Positions 9,469 through 19,876 of a stretch of 61,062 bases of DNA are shown here, piece after piece (position 1 is the first letter of the stretch; each line of letters begins with the position of its first letter). The stretch is taken from NCBI RefSeq assembly GCF_040187885.1, contig NZ_JBDPLH010000016.1, positions 1 to 61,062 of the forward strand. The letters run 5' to 3'. The stretch comes from Roseateles_E cavernae (GTDB lineage Bacteria > Pseudomonadota > Gammaproteobacteria > Burkholderiales > Burkholderiaceae_C). The position numbers were made by a program, and so were the translations under genes. The notes under the pieces were generated by a model. It was not told where the DNA came from, searched no databases, and worked only from the letters and a program-made list of their open reading frames with translations.

Positions 9469-10398
9469 TTGAGCCATAGCGTGACGATGAAGGTCTTGTG
9501 GGTCGACGAGTACAGCCCGGCGATCCTCGCCGCCGAGCTGACCTCGCCCGAATGGGGACGTTTCTCGCTCGAACGCTGTGCCAGCCTCGAGGAGGCCGCG
9601 AAGGCGCTGGGGGAACGCAGCTACGACGCACTGCTGGCGGCCCTGCCCAGCGACCGGGCGGCCGGTCTCTCGGCCTGGGGGGCGCTGTCGCACGCGGTGA
9701 TCGAGACCGCCGTGTTGGTGCTGAGCCCGGCCTGCCCTGCGCCTGCCGCACTGGAGCTGCTGCAGCGCGGCGTGCAGGACGTCGTGCTGCAGACCCAGTG
9801 GGGCCAGCACGGGCTGGCCCGCAGCCTGCGCTGGGCCATCGAGCGCCACCGGCTGGACCGCAGCGCGCGCAAGGCCTACGCCACCGATCTGGACACCGGC
9901 CTGCCGACCCGTGCCCAGCTGCTCGAGCACATCCACCATCTGCTGGCGCTGCGCCAGCGCGAACCCTCGCCGATGGCCTTGCTGGTGCTGCGGATCTCAG
10001 GGCTGAGCAAGGTGCGCGAGCGGCTGGGGCGCGAGAGCGTCAATGTGCTGCGCCGCCGCATGGCGGTGCGGCTGCGTGCCGGCGTGCGTGCCAGCGATGT
10101 TGTCGCGGCGATCGGCAGCGACAGCTTCGGCGTGCTGCTGGCCTCGACCGAGAAACCCGAGGACGCCGAACGGGTGGCGCAGAAACTGGCCGCGGCGCTG
10201 CAGAAACCGCTGAACCTGGCCGGTCATTCGATGAGCATCAGCGCCCGTGTCGGCATCGCCCGCTATCCGGCCGACGCCCAGGATGCCGAGACCCTGCTGC
10301 GCCTGGCCACCAGCAGCGCGGCCCATGCCCAGTTCGCGCCACCGGCGCCACCGCGCGCGCACAAGAAGGCGGCCAATGACGAGCCGCCCAGCCCCTGA
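9469..10398 (+). CDS. Degenerate GGDEF protein with pseudo-receiver N-terminus
   Basis: A 309-residue protein. Residues 1-125 have the length and pattern of a receiver domain (starts KVLWVDE) but lack a convincing phospho-acceptor Asp. Residues 140-300 are a GGDEF fold in which the signature is GSDSF, so key catalytic residues are lost. The inhibitory RxxD site (RASD, five residues upstream) survives, which suggests a c-di-GMP-binding effector rather than a cyclase. The best start is TTG 9469, seven bases after GGGAG; ATG 9487 is an alternative without a ribosome site. It is divergent from the giant kinase and its TGA abuts the stop of gabD exactly. Confidence 0.85.
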   Translation: MSHSVTMKVLWVDEYSPAILAAELTSPEWGRFSLERCASLEEAAKALGERSYDALLAALPSDRAAGLSAWGALSHAVIETAVLVLSPACPAPAALELLQRGVQDVVLQTQWGQHGLARSLRWAIERHRLDRSARKAYATDLDTGLPTRAQLLEHIHHLLALRQREPSPMALLVLRISGLSKVRERLGRESVNVLRRRMAVRLRAGVRASDVVAAIGSDSFGVLLASTEKPEDAERVAQKLAAALQKPLNLAGHSMSISARVGIARYPADAQDAETLLRLATSSAAHAQFAPPAPPRAHKKAANDEPPSP

Positions 10399-11889
10399 CT
10401 ACTTCAGGATGTCGCCCAGGCAGAGGTACTTCATCTCGACATAGTCCTCGATGCCGTGGCGCGAGCCCTCGCGGCCCAGGCCGCTCTGCTTGACGCCGCC
10501 AAACGGCACCTCGGCCACCGAAATCAGGCCGGTGTTGACGCCCACCATGCCGTACTCCAGCGCCTCGCCGACCCGGAAGATGCGACCGATATCGCGGCTG
10601 TAGAAGTAGCTGGCCAGGCCGAACTCGGTGTTGTTGGCCTGGGCCACGACCTCGGCCTCGGTCTTGAACCTGAAGACCGGCGCCACCGGGCCGAAGGTCT
10701 CCTCGCGCGAGCACAGCATCTGCGCGCTGGCATCGGCCAGCAGGGTCGGCTCGAAGAAGCGCTCGCCCAGATCGGGCCGCTTCCTGCCGCCGGCCACCAG
10801 GCGCGCGCCCAGCGCCAGCGCATCGGCCACATGGGTCTCGACCTTGGCGACGGCCAGGTCATCGATCAGCGGGCCCTGGCTGACGCCGGCTTCGAAGCCA
10901 TTGCCTATCTTGATGCCGGCCACCTTGGCGGCCAGCTTCTCGACGAATTGCTCGTAGACCGACTCCTGCACATAGAGGCGGTTCGCGCAGACGCAGGTCT
11001 GGCCGGCGTTGCGGTACTTGCTGGCCATCGCGCCCTCGACGGCGCTGTCGATATCGGCATCGTCGAAGACGATGAAGGGGGCGTTGCCGCCCAGCTCCAG
11101 CGAGAGCTTCTTGATCGTCGGCGCGCATTGCCGCATCAGGATGCGGCCGACCTCGGTCGAGCCGGTGAAGGACAGGTGGCGTATCACATCGCTTTCGCAC
11201 AGCAGCTTGCCGATCGCGATCGAGCCCTCGCCATCGGCCGTCAGCACGTTCAGCACGCCCGAGGGCATGCCGGCGCGCTGGGCCAGCTCGGCCACCGCCA
11301 GCGCCGACAGCGGCGTCTGCTCGGCCGGCTTGATGATGACGGTGCAGCCGGCGGCCAGGGCCGGCGCGACCTTGCGGGTGATCATCGCGATCGGGAAATT
11401 CCAGGGCGTGATCGCGGCGCAGACGCCCATCGATTGCTTCAGCACCAGGTAGCGCTTGTTGTTGTCGGTGGTCGGGATGGTCTCGCCATAGACCCGCTTG
11501 CCCTCCTCGGCGAACCAGTCGATGAAGCTGGCGCCGTACACCACCTCGCCGCGCGCCTCGGCCAGCGGCTTGCCCTGCTCGGCCGTCATGATGCGGGCCA
11601 GGTCGTCGGCATGCTTGACCAGCAGCTGCTGCCAGCGCATCAGGATGGCGGCGCGTTCCTTGGCGGTCTTGCCGCGCCAGACCACCCAGGCATTGTTGGC
11701 GGCGGCGATGGCGGCCTCGGTCTCGGCCTGGCCCAGGTTGGCGACATCGGCCAGATGGGCGCCGGTGGCCGGGTCATGGACCGCAAACATGCTCTTGCCG
11801 CTGACCCATTCGCCATTGATCAGGGCCTGGGTCTTCAGCAGGCTGGCGTCTTCCAGCGCAGCCAGGGGACTGTTGTTGCCATCCGTCAT
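10399..11889 (-). CDS. gabD: Succinate-semialdehyde dehydrogenase (NAD(P)+)
   Basis: A 496-residue class-I aldehyde dehydrogenase that oxidises succinate semialdehyde to succinate, the last step of GABA breakdown. The general-base Glu lies in LELGGN near residue 264 and the catalytic Cys in GQTCVCANR near 297, the Cys-x-Cys arrangement typical of GabD. Length and the N-terminal TQALINGEW stretch also match GabD. ATG 11889 has an excellent GGAGGAC; an in-frame codon 30 bases upstream lacks one. No GABA transaminase gene is adjacent, so it may serve several semialdehydes. Glutarate-semialdehyde dehydrogenase is the main alternative. Confidence 0.93.
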   Translation of the reverse strand: MTDGNNSPLAALEDASLLKTQALINGEWVSGKSMFAVHDPATGAHLADVANLGQAETEAAIAAANNAWVVWRGKTAKERAAILMRWQQLLVKHADDLARIMTAEQGKPLAEARGEVVYGASFIDWFAEEGKRVYGETIPTTDNNKRYLVLKQSMGVCAAITPWNFPIAMITRKVAPALAAGCTVIIKPAEQTPLSALAVAELAQRAGMPSGVLNVLTADGEGSIAIGKLLCESDVIRHLSFTGSTEVGRILMRQCAPTIKKLSLELGGNAPFIVFDDADIDSAVEGAMASKYRNAGQTCVCANRLYVQESVYEQFVEKLAAKVAGIKIGNGFEAGVSQGPLIDDLAVAKVETHVADALALGARLVAGGRKRPDLGERFFEPTLLADASAQMLCSREETFGPVAPVFRFKTEAEVVAQANNTEFGLASYFYSRDIGRIFRVGEALEYGMVGVNTGLISVAEVPFGGVKQSGLGREGSRHGIEDYVEMKYLCLGDILK

Positions 11890-11960
11890 GCGTCCTCCGA
11901 TATCTATCCGATGGCCCAACTCTAAAGCAGAGCGGCTGCCGGCCCGGGCGGCCCCCGCCC

Positions 11961-11966
11961 TATAAT
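11961..11966 (+). promoter_or_regulatory. Perfect -10 element (TATAAT) upstream of alaS
   Basis: A consensus TATAAT sits 69 bases before the alaS start in the intergenic region shared with divergent gabD. The -35 region is weak (CTGCCG at 11936, 19-base spacing), so confidence rests on the -10 box alone. Confidence 0.5.
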
Positions 11967-12034
11967 CGAAATCCCCGAAAAATCAAGCATTTACCGCTGG
12001 CATCCCGGCCGGCGGTGCGCAGGAAAGCCCCGGA

Positions 12035-14665
<2,631 letters not shown>

Positions 14666-14688
14666 ACCCGGCTACGATATTCCACACA

Positions 14689-14727
14689 CGGGGGCCCCTC
14701 GGGGCCCCTGTTCTTTTTTGTTTTTTG
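14689..14727 (+). terminator. Intrinsic terminator after alaS
   Basis: A GC-only hairpin (CGGGGGCC ... GGCCCCTG, 14689-14710) is followed by a T-rich run broken by single C and G bases (14711-14726). The following gene's Shine-Dalgarno GAGGAGG starts right after the run, so some read-through or a very short separate promoter is needed for it. Confidence 0.85.
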
Positions 14728-14738
14728 AGGAGGCGCTT

Positions 14739-15440
14739 GTGAGCGACACCCTGGACCATGACAACGCCGAGCGCCTGGCCGCCCTGCTGAATATTCTTGC
14801 CGCGCAATCGAGCGAGGACGAAGAGGCGGTGCCGATCGACACCTTGGACGGCTATATGACGGCGCTGATCTGCGGCCCCGTCGTCGCCTCGCCGCTGCAG
14901 GCCATGGATGCCTTGTTCGGCGAGAACTGGCCCGAGCCGCTGCAGGCGCAGGACCAGCTGGAGGCCTTCACCGACGCGCTGCACGAGCGCTGGAACGAGA
15001 TCGCCGAGAACCTGGCGCCCGAGCCACTGGCCGAGCAGCCCGACGCGATGCAACTGAGCCCGCTGATCACCGAGTTCGACGAGGCCACCAAGGCCGAGCT
15101 GCTGTCGCAAGGCGTGCTGCGCGCCGAGCAGCTGGCCGAGCTGCCGCCCACCGGCGTGATGTGGGTGGAGGGCTTTATGCAGGCGGTGGAAGACAACCAG
15201 CAGCACTGGTATGTGCACGACACCGACAGCGAGGCCGGCCAGATGCTGGACGCGATGCTGATGTCGGTGGCCGCCGTCGCGATGCCGGCCGGCGAGCAGC
15301 GCGAGGCCTATATCGTCGAGGCCTATGACGAAGGCGAAGAGGTGGACCAGGACGTGCTGATCGACGATGCGCTGTTCTCGGTGCAGGACCTGCGCCTGTT
15401 CTGGCTGCAGCACCCGGCACCGGAAGCGCCGCTGCACTGA
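14739..15440 (+). CDS. YecA/YgfB family (UPF0149) protein
   Basis: A 233-residue acidic protein of the UPF0149 family. The core motif around LDGYMTALICGP near residue 35 and the helical acidic body are diagnostic; the C-terminal SEC-C zinc motif of some YecA proteins is absent here. The molecular role of the family is poorly known. The start is GTG 14739, seven bases downstream of a strong GAGGAGG. It lies 73 bases after alaS but beyond a terminator, and converges on the SET-domain gene with a 15-base gap. Confidence 0.85.
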   Translation: MSDTLDHDNAERLAALLNILAAQSSEDEEAVPIDTLDGYMTALICGPVVASPLQAMDALFGENWPEPLQAQDQLEAFTDALHERWNEIAENLAPEPLAEQPDAMQLSPLITEFDEATKAELLSQGVLRAEQLAELPPTGVMWVEGFMQAVEDNQQHWYVHDTDSEAGQMLDAMLMSVAAVAMPAGEQREAYIVEAYDEGEEVDQDVLIDDALFSVQDLRLFWLQHPAPEAPLH

Positions 15441-15455
15441 GCAGCGCCGCTCGGC

Positions 15456-15938
15456 TCAGAGCCTGCCGCTGCAGTTCGGTGCGCCGCAGCGGCAGCGCAG
15501 CCGCCCCTCGTGGTGGCTGTCGCCGTAGTGGCAGGTGATCTCCTCGCCGGGTTCGATATCGCGCAGCGCATAGAACTCGACCCGGCCCTGGCGGATGCGC
15601 AGCACCGCGTTGGGCGCGCAGCAATGGTTGATATTGCGCATCGGCTCGGGAGAGTCCGTCGCATCCACCGCGCGAGTCTCCGACACCTCGACGATATGGA
15701 TGCGCTCGCGCCCCTTGGCGCGGCGGCGCGCCTCGCGCACCGAGATCGACTCGCCGCGCATCTCGCCGATCTTGCGGCGCGCCGGGATCGCCTCCTCGGC
15801 GAACACCCCCAGACCGTCGATCGCGCTGGGCCCGGCCCGCAGCGCATAGCGCAGCGCCGGCTGCGGTTGGCCGCGCGGGCGTGGCGCTACTGCTTCGATG
15901 ACGGGGCTGGGCGGGACGATGGCGGACAGGCGAGGCAT
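15456..15938 (-). CDS. Small SET-domain protein-lysine methyltransferase
   Basis: A 160-residue protein consisting of one SET domain. Visible elements are GLGVFAEE near residue 35, the SAM-binding NHCCAPN motif near 98 (NHSCxPN in eukaryotes), GEEITCHYG near 127, and a post-SET zinc-like cluster CRCGAPNCSG at the C-terminus. It probably transfers methyl groups from SAM to protein lysines, with unknown target. The ATG at 15938 follows an AGG two bases away; upstream sequence in this frame is low-complexity and unlike a protein. Bacterial SET proteins of this compact type are often horizontally acquired from eukaryotes or shared among host-associated bacteria, but base composition here matches neighbours. 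Confidence 0.85.
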   Translation of the reverse strand: MPRLSAIVPPSPVIEAVAPRPRGQPQPALRYALRAGPSAIDGLGVFAEEAIPARRKIGEMRGESISVREARRRAKGRERIHIVEVSETRAVDATDSPEPMRNINHCCAPNAVLRIRQGRVEFYALRDIEPGEEITCHYGDSHHEGRLRCRCGAPNCSGRL

Positions 15939-15973
15939 GACCTGATTGTCGCCGCGATGCGACGTGCGCCCAG

Positions 15974-16003
15974 TTGACCTTGTCGCGCCAGGCCCAGCAT
16001 ACT
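15974..16003 (+). promoter_or_regulatory. Sigma-70-type promoter with overlapping dyad
   Basis: TTGACC (15974-15979) and CATACT (15998-16003) are separated by 18 bases. The -10 lies inside a perfect dyad, GGCCCAG-CATA-CTGGGCC (15991-16008), which could be an operator. No gene starts immediately downstream; the predicted transcript (from about 16010) reaches a terminator at 16148-16175. Confidence 0.5.
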
Positions 16004-16009
16004 GGGCCC

Positions 16010-16175
16010 ATGTCGTGCCCTTGCCGCCCTCAACATCTGACCCTAGCCATCTGCTCCCAGCAGATGCATCGCTTCGTCTTTGACGATACGCGCCGGGGCC
16101 GGTACAGCGGCAGGCCCCCACGCTAGAAACCCACCGAATCCCCCCCGAGCCCGCTGAGACCCAGCGGGCTTTTTT
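16010..16175 (+). ncRNA. Candidate small RNA or attenuated leader upstream of the GNAT gene
   Basis: About 165 bases lie between a predicted promoter and an intrinsic terminator. Inside are a perfect CATCTGCT/AGCAGATG hairpin with a three-base loop (16048-16066) and a TCGTC/GACGA hairpin (16074-16086). A 20-codon frame starting ATG 16064 and ending TAG 16126 would encode an arginine-rich peptide (six Arg) but has no Shine-Dalgarno. Either a free-standing sRNA or a leader controlling the acetyltransferase at 16202 fits. It does not resemble 6S RNA, SRP RNA or tmRNA. Confidence 0.4.
16148..16175 (+). terminator. Intrinsic terminator between candidate sRNA and GNAT gene
   Basis: AGCCCGCTG and CAGCGGGCT form a nine-base-pair stem with a GACC-type loop, followed directly by a run of T (16170-16175). 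It points along the plus strand and ends 26 bases before the next start codon. Confidence 0.85.
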
Positions 16176-16201
16176 CTTGCCCATCCCACAAGGACGACAT
16201 C

Positions 16202-16723
16202 ATGGACATCACGATACGACGCAGCCAGACCGCCGACGCCGCCGCCATGGCCCAGCTGATGAGTCACCCCGAGGTGCTGCCGGGCCTGCTGCAACTGCCC
16301 CACGCCTCGACCGAGCAATGGGAGCAGCGGCTGAAGAACAATCTGGCGCCCGGTGGCACCGACCTGCCCCTGGTGGCCGTGGCCGGCGGCGAGGTCGTCG
16401 GCAGCGCCGGCCTGCACGCGGCCGGTCCGGCGCTGCGCCGCCGCCATGTGATGCATCTGGGCCTGGCGGTCGCCCCGCAGGCCCAGGGGCGCGGTGTCGG
16501 CAAGGCCTTGATGGCCGCGCTGATCGACTATGCCGACAACTGGGGCCAGGTCTTGCGCATCGAGCTGGGCGTCTTTGTCGACAACGAGCGCGCGCTGAAG
16601 CTCTACCAGCACTTCGGCTTCGAGATCGAGGGCCGCCAGCGCGCCTACGCGCTGCGGGCCGGCCGCTATGTCGACAGCTATGCGATGGCACGGCTGCACC
16701 CGAACCCGCCGGGCTGGGGCTGA
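16202..16723 (+). CDS. GNAT N-acetyltransferase (YhhY-like)
   Basis: A 173-residue GCN5-type acetyltransferase. The acetyl-CoA-binding loop reads QGRGVGKALM near residues 97-106, followed by the family's NERALKLYQHFGFE helix near 125. The overall pattern resembles YhhY, which acetylates free amino acids such as Phe and Met, but substrate cannot be assigned. ATG 16202 has AAGGA eight bases upstream. Its TGA abuts the stop of the convergent CheW-domain gene with no base between them (TGATCA). Confidence 0.88.
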   Translation: MDITIRRSQTADAAAMAQLMSHPEVLPGLLQLPHASTEQWEQRLKNNLAPGGTDLPLVAVAGGEVVGSAGLHAAGPALRRRHVMHLGLAVAPQAQGRGVGKALMAALIDYADNWGQVLRIELGVFVDNERALKLYQHFGFEIEGRQRAYALRAGRYVDSYAMARLHPNPPGWG

Positions 16724-19255
16724 TCAGCCCTCGATCAGGTCCAGGCCACCCGCCAGCCCGCCCGCCAGCTCGCCGCCGGCGAGCTGGCGCCACAGGTCCT
16801 CGACATCGAGCAGGGTCAGCATCTGGCCGCCGGTTGCGCCGCGCAGCAGGCGCTCGCGGCCACCGCGCGTCGGGCTGGGCCGGGCGGCCTCGGCGGCGAT
16901 GCTGAAGACCTGGCCCAGTTCCTGCACGCACAGCGCCAGGCGCTGCCCGCCCTCGCGCTGGCACACCAGCACCGGTGCCTCGGCTGCCGTGCCGGGCCGG
17001 CCATAGAGCAGGCAGGCCAGATCCAGCACCGGCAGCATCTGCTCCTGATGGCTCAGCATGCCGAGCAGGGCCGCCGGCGCATTCGGCATGCCGGTGAGGC
17101 GGGGGCGCTCCAGCGCCTCCAAGGTCTGCCGGGCCGGCAGGCCCAGCCACTGGCCGTCGACCAGAAAGCTGGCCACATCCAGCATCGGAGCGCCGAGTTC
17201 GGCCCGGAATGCCTCGGGCTCGAACGCGGGCGGCAGCCCGGCGGCCGGCGCCAGGCGCTGGCCCAGCGGCATCAGCATCACCGCCGCCACATCCTGCTCG
17301 CCGGGCGCGGCGCCGCGCCGGTACTCGCGGTAGCCGCCCGACATCGCGATGCCCACCGCATACACCAGGCCGTCAATCTCCAGCTCGCAGCGACGGGTCT
17401 CGCCGGCCGCCAGCGCCAGATCGGTGCTCGCCAGCGGCCCGCCGCCGCCGACCGGCCAGCGCGGGTCGGTCGAGGACACGACACGGCCGTCGCGGCTCAG
17501 CAGCAGGGCGCTGGCACCGGGCGGCCGCGCATCGCGCAGCATCGCGGCGAACTGCGGCTCGCCATCGAACACCACGGCGATGCCGCCCAGCACCCGGCTG
17601 CCATCATCGGGCGCCGGCAGCGCGGCGGCATAGACATAGGTGGGCCGCTCGCCATGCGGGCCGTAGAGCCCGCAGGCCGCGTGCGGCGAGACCGCGTAGC
17701 GCTCGCGATCGCGCAGCGCCAGGGTGGCGGCCACCCAGGGCGCGTCCAGCAGCCGCCCCTGCTGATGGGCCTGGGCCGGGTCGGACACCGCGAGCACCCG
17801 GCCCTCGGCGTCAAACACCAGCAGCAGTGCATAGACCGTGTAGAGGCTGTTGATATGGCGCAGGCGCTCGCCGGCCTGGGCCACCGTGATCTCGCCGCTC
17901 GGCAGCCGCTGCAGCTCGGCGTCCAGCGCCCACCAGCGGCAGTCATTGGCGCGCTCGTAGAGATTGCGGTCCATGATGTCGATGGCCAGCCGGGCATGGA
18001 AGACCGCGCTGTCGAACACCGCCGCCAGCGCCGAATGCTGCAGATTGGCGATCGCCTGCTCGAACACCAGGCGCAGCCGCTGGCCGGTGCGCTCGACCTC
18101 GCCCAGCAAGGTGATCGCAAAGCCGGCCGCCTCGGTCCGTGCGCGGCTGCGCAGGCTGCCGTTCCACAGCGAGCGCGACAGATCGCGCTGGATGCGCGAG
18201 GCCTCCAGCGGAATGCCGTGCAGCTCGGCATCGAACAGATCGCGGGTGTCGAGCCCGGCCGTCAGCGCTTCGCCGGCGCCCGGCTGCGCCGCCTGATCCA
18301 TATCGAAAGCCTGCTCGACCGGCACCAGCGCCACGGCCGACCAGCCCGGCCCGGCATAGCCCTCGTAGGCATTGGCCGGTGCCGCGACGGCCAGATAGTC
18401 GCGCCCGGCAAACACCAGGCGTTGCCGCGACACGGCCGGCAGCCGGGCGCCGGGCGGGATCTGCCAGGCATCCGAACTCTGCAAGACCTGACCCTCGGCA
18501 TCGACCAGGGCCAGCACCGTGCGCTCGCCGGCCGGCAGCAGCTGGGCGAACACGCTGCGCATCTCGTCGGCCAGGCGGAAGGACAGGCACAGCACCCCGC
18601 AGGCTCCGCCCTCCTCGCCCCGCACCGCGCTGGCGAAGATCAGGCCCGTGCGCCCGTCCAGCAGATCGGTGGCGCCATGACGCTGGGCATAGGGCACGCC
18701 GGGCCGCAGCGCCTGCGCGACCAGCGGGTCGGCGCTGTGCGTGGCCGCGACGCTGCGGTCCAGCCGCGCAAGCACCAGGCCCTGGGGCGAGAGCAGGACG
18801 ATGTCGTCATAGACCGAGTACTTGGCCACATAGGCCCTGAAGCGAGCCTCCAGCGCGGCCCGCGCCTCGGCCGCCTTGTCGTCGCCGCCGGCGGCCAGCG
18901 CGCGCAAGGGCGCATCGGCGGCCAGAAAGCTGACGTCGGCCGTGCGCTCGAACAGATTGCGCACCAGGATGTCGATCGCCACCTGGGCCTGCCCCTGCAG
19001 GCGCTGGCGGGCGTTGTCCAGCAGGCGCCGCGCCAGGTTGTCCAGCAGCCGCGCGGTCAACGCCTCGAAGGCCGCCCGGGTGTGGGCAATATCGGCGGCC
19101 GCCCCGCTCATCTGGCCCAGCAGGGCCAGGCTGTCCCAGACGGCTTGCAGGCGCAGCAGGTTCTCGCGGTACTCGTCGACCTGGGGCATATGGCGCACCC
19201 AGGGCGCCACATCGGCATGAAAGGGCACGCCCTTGCGCCACTGCTTGCTGCTCAT
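16724..19255 (-). CDS. CheW-domain protein with two Cache-like sensor modules
   Basis: An 843-residue protein with a C-terminal CheW-like domain (about 690-840, beginning DVASFLVDGQWLGLP), the adaptor that links receptors to CheA. The N-terminal part holds two related regions: each starts with a helix containing AIDI..RNL(F/Y)ER (about residues 95 and 440) and continues into a Cache-like ligand-binding fold with LLSPQGLVLA / LVFDAEGRVLA strands. No transmembrane segment or signal peptide is visible, so these sensors would act in the cytoplasm. It may deliver a metabolic signal directly to a chemotaxis-type array. Start ATG 19255 has GAGG seven bases away. No other che genes are in the window. 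Confidence 0.8.
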   Translation of the reverse strand: MSSKQWRKGVPFHADVAPWVRHMPQVDEYRENLLRLQAVWDSLALLGQMSGAAADIAHTRAAFEALTARLLDNLARRLLDNARQRLQGQAQVAIDILVRNLFERTADVSFLAADAPLRALAAGGDDKAAEARAALEARFRAYVAKYSVYDDIVLLSPQGLVLARLDRSVAATHSADPLVAQALRPGVPYAQRHGATDLLDGRTGLIFASAVRGEEGGACGVLCLSFRLADEMRSVFAQLLPAGERTVLALVDAEGQVLQSSDAWQIPPGARLPAVSRQRLVFAGRDYLAVAAPANAYEGYAGPGWSAVALVPVEQAFDMDQAAQPGAGEALTAGLDTRDLFDAELHGIPLEASRIQRDLSRSLWNGSLRSRARTEAAGFAITLLGEVERTGQRLRLVFEQAIANLQHSALAAVFDSAVFHARLAIDIMDRNLYERANDCRWWALDAELQRLPSGEITVAQAGERLRHINSLYTVYALLLVFDAEGRVLAVSDPAQAHQQGRLLDAPWVAATLALRDRERYAVSPHAACGLYGPHGERPTYVYAAALPAPDDGSRVLGGIAVVFDGEPQFAAMLRDARPPGASALLLSRDGRVVSSTDPRWPVGGGGPLASTDLALAAGETRRCELEIDGLVYAVGIAMSGGYREYRRGAAPGEQDVAAVMLMPLGQRLAPAAGLPPAFEPEAFRAELGAPMLDVASFLVDGQWLGLPARQTLEALERPRLTGMPNAPAALLGMLSHQEQMLPVLDLACLLYGRPGTAAEAPVLVCQREGGQRLALCVQELGQVFSIAAEAARPSPTRGGRERLLRGATGGQMLTLLDVEDLWRQLAGGELAGGLAGGLDLIEG

Positions 19256-19478
19256 CTCTGGTCCTCGATCGCTGGCGGGCTTGTTGCCGCCCTGGAAGAC
19301 CAGGGGCCCGCAAAGCCGCGCAGTGTGAGCGCAAACGCGGCAGCGCGGGAGGGGGTAAATCAGTGCCGCAGCGGGGCTTGCGCGACTGACGCACAAGGAT
19401 TGACGGCCGCGCCAGAAGATGGTGCGCCGGCGCCCGGCCGTGGGGATGAAAGCAGGCCCAGCACACCACCCTGGTGCG

Positions 19479-19748
19479 TCACAAGGCCTTGGGCAAGCCG
19501 CGCGGCTGGGCCGCGACCTGCAGGCCGTCGGTGCTGCGCCGGCCCTCGATCAGCACCGGTGGCAGCTGCTGGATGCGGGCCCGCTCGGCGGCGGTCGGCT
19601 CGGGGCTCAGGCGCTTGCCGGTGACGACCAGCCGCGCCAGCTTGACCAGCTCGCTGGCCTGCACCGGCGCCGCCGGCGCCAGCAGGGCCACCAGGACCAG
19701 GGGCGCCAGCAGGGCATGGTAGATGGCGGACGCCACATTCTTGTTCAT
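19479..19748 (-). CDS. Small predicted secreted protein
   Basis: An 89-residue protein starting at ATG 19748 behind a strong AAGGGGAG. Residues 1-32 form a classical signal peptide (basic start, alanine/leucine core, cleavage near VQAS). The mature 57 residues contain two similar short stretches (LVVTGKRLSPEP and VLIEGRRSTDG). I recognise no family. It lies 128 bases downstream of cydB on the same strand and could be co-transcribed. Codon use matches neighbours, and the Shine-Dalgarno and signal peptide argue it is real. Confidence 0.6.
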   Translation of the reverse strand: MNKNVASAIYHALLAPLVLVALLAPAAPVQASELVKLARLVVTGKRLSPEPTAAERARIQQLPPVLIEGRRSTDGLQVAAQPRGLPKAL

Positions 19749-19876
19749 TGTCTCCCCTTCACCGCCAGATTCGCGATGGAGGGAGTATCGAAAGTCAGGC
19801 GCCCCGCCACCAGCGCCAGGCGACGAATTGCGATCTGCTCGGCATGACTTGCGGCAGCGGCGGATGAGCTCAGCCC

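Noticed and set aside
16010..16175. 6S RNA, 4.5S RNA or tmRNA at the structured transcript
   Set aside because: The ends do not pair as in 6S RNA, and the SRP GGAAGCA-type loop or a tmRNA tRNA-like end is absent.
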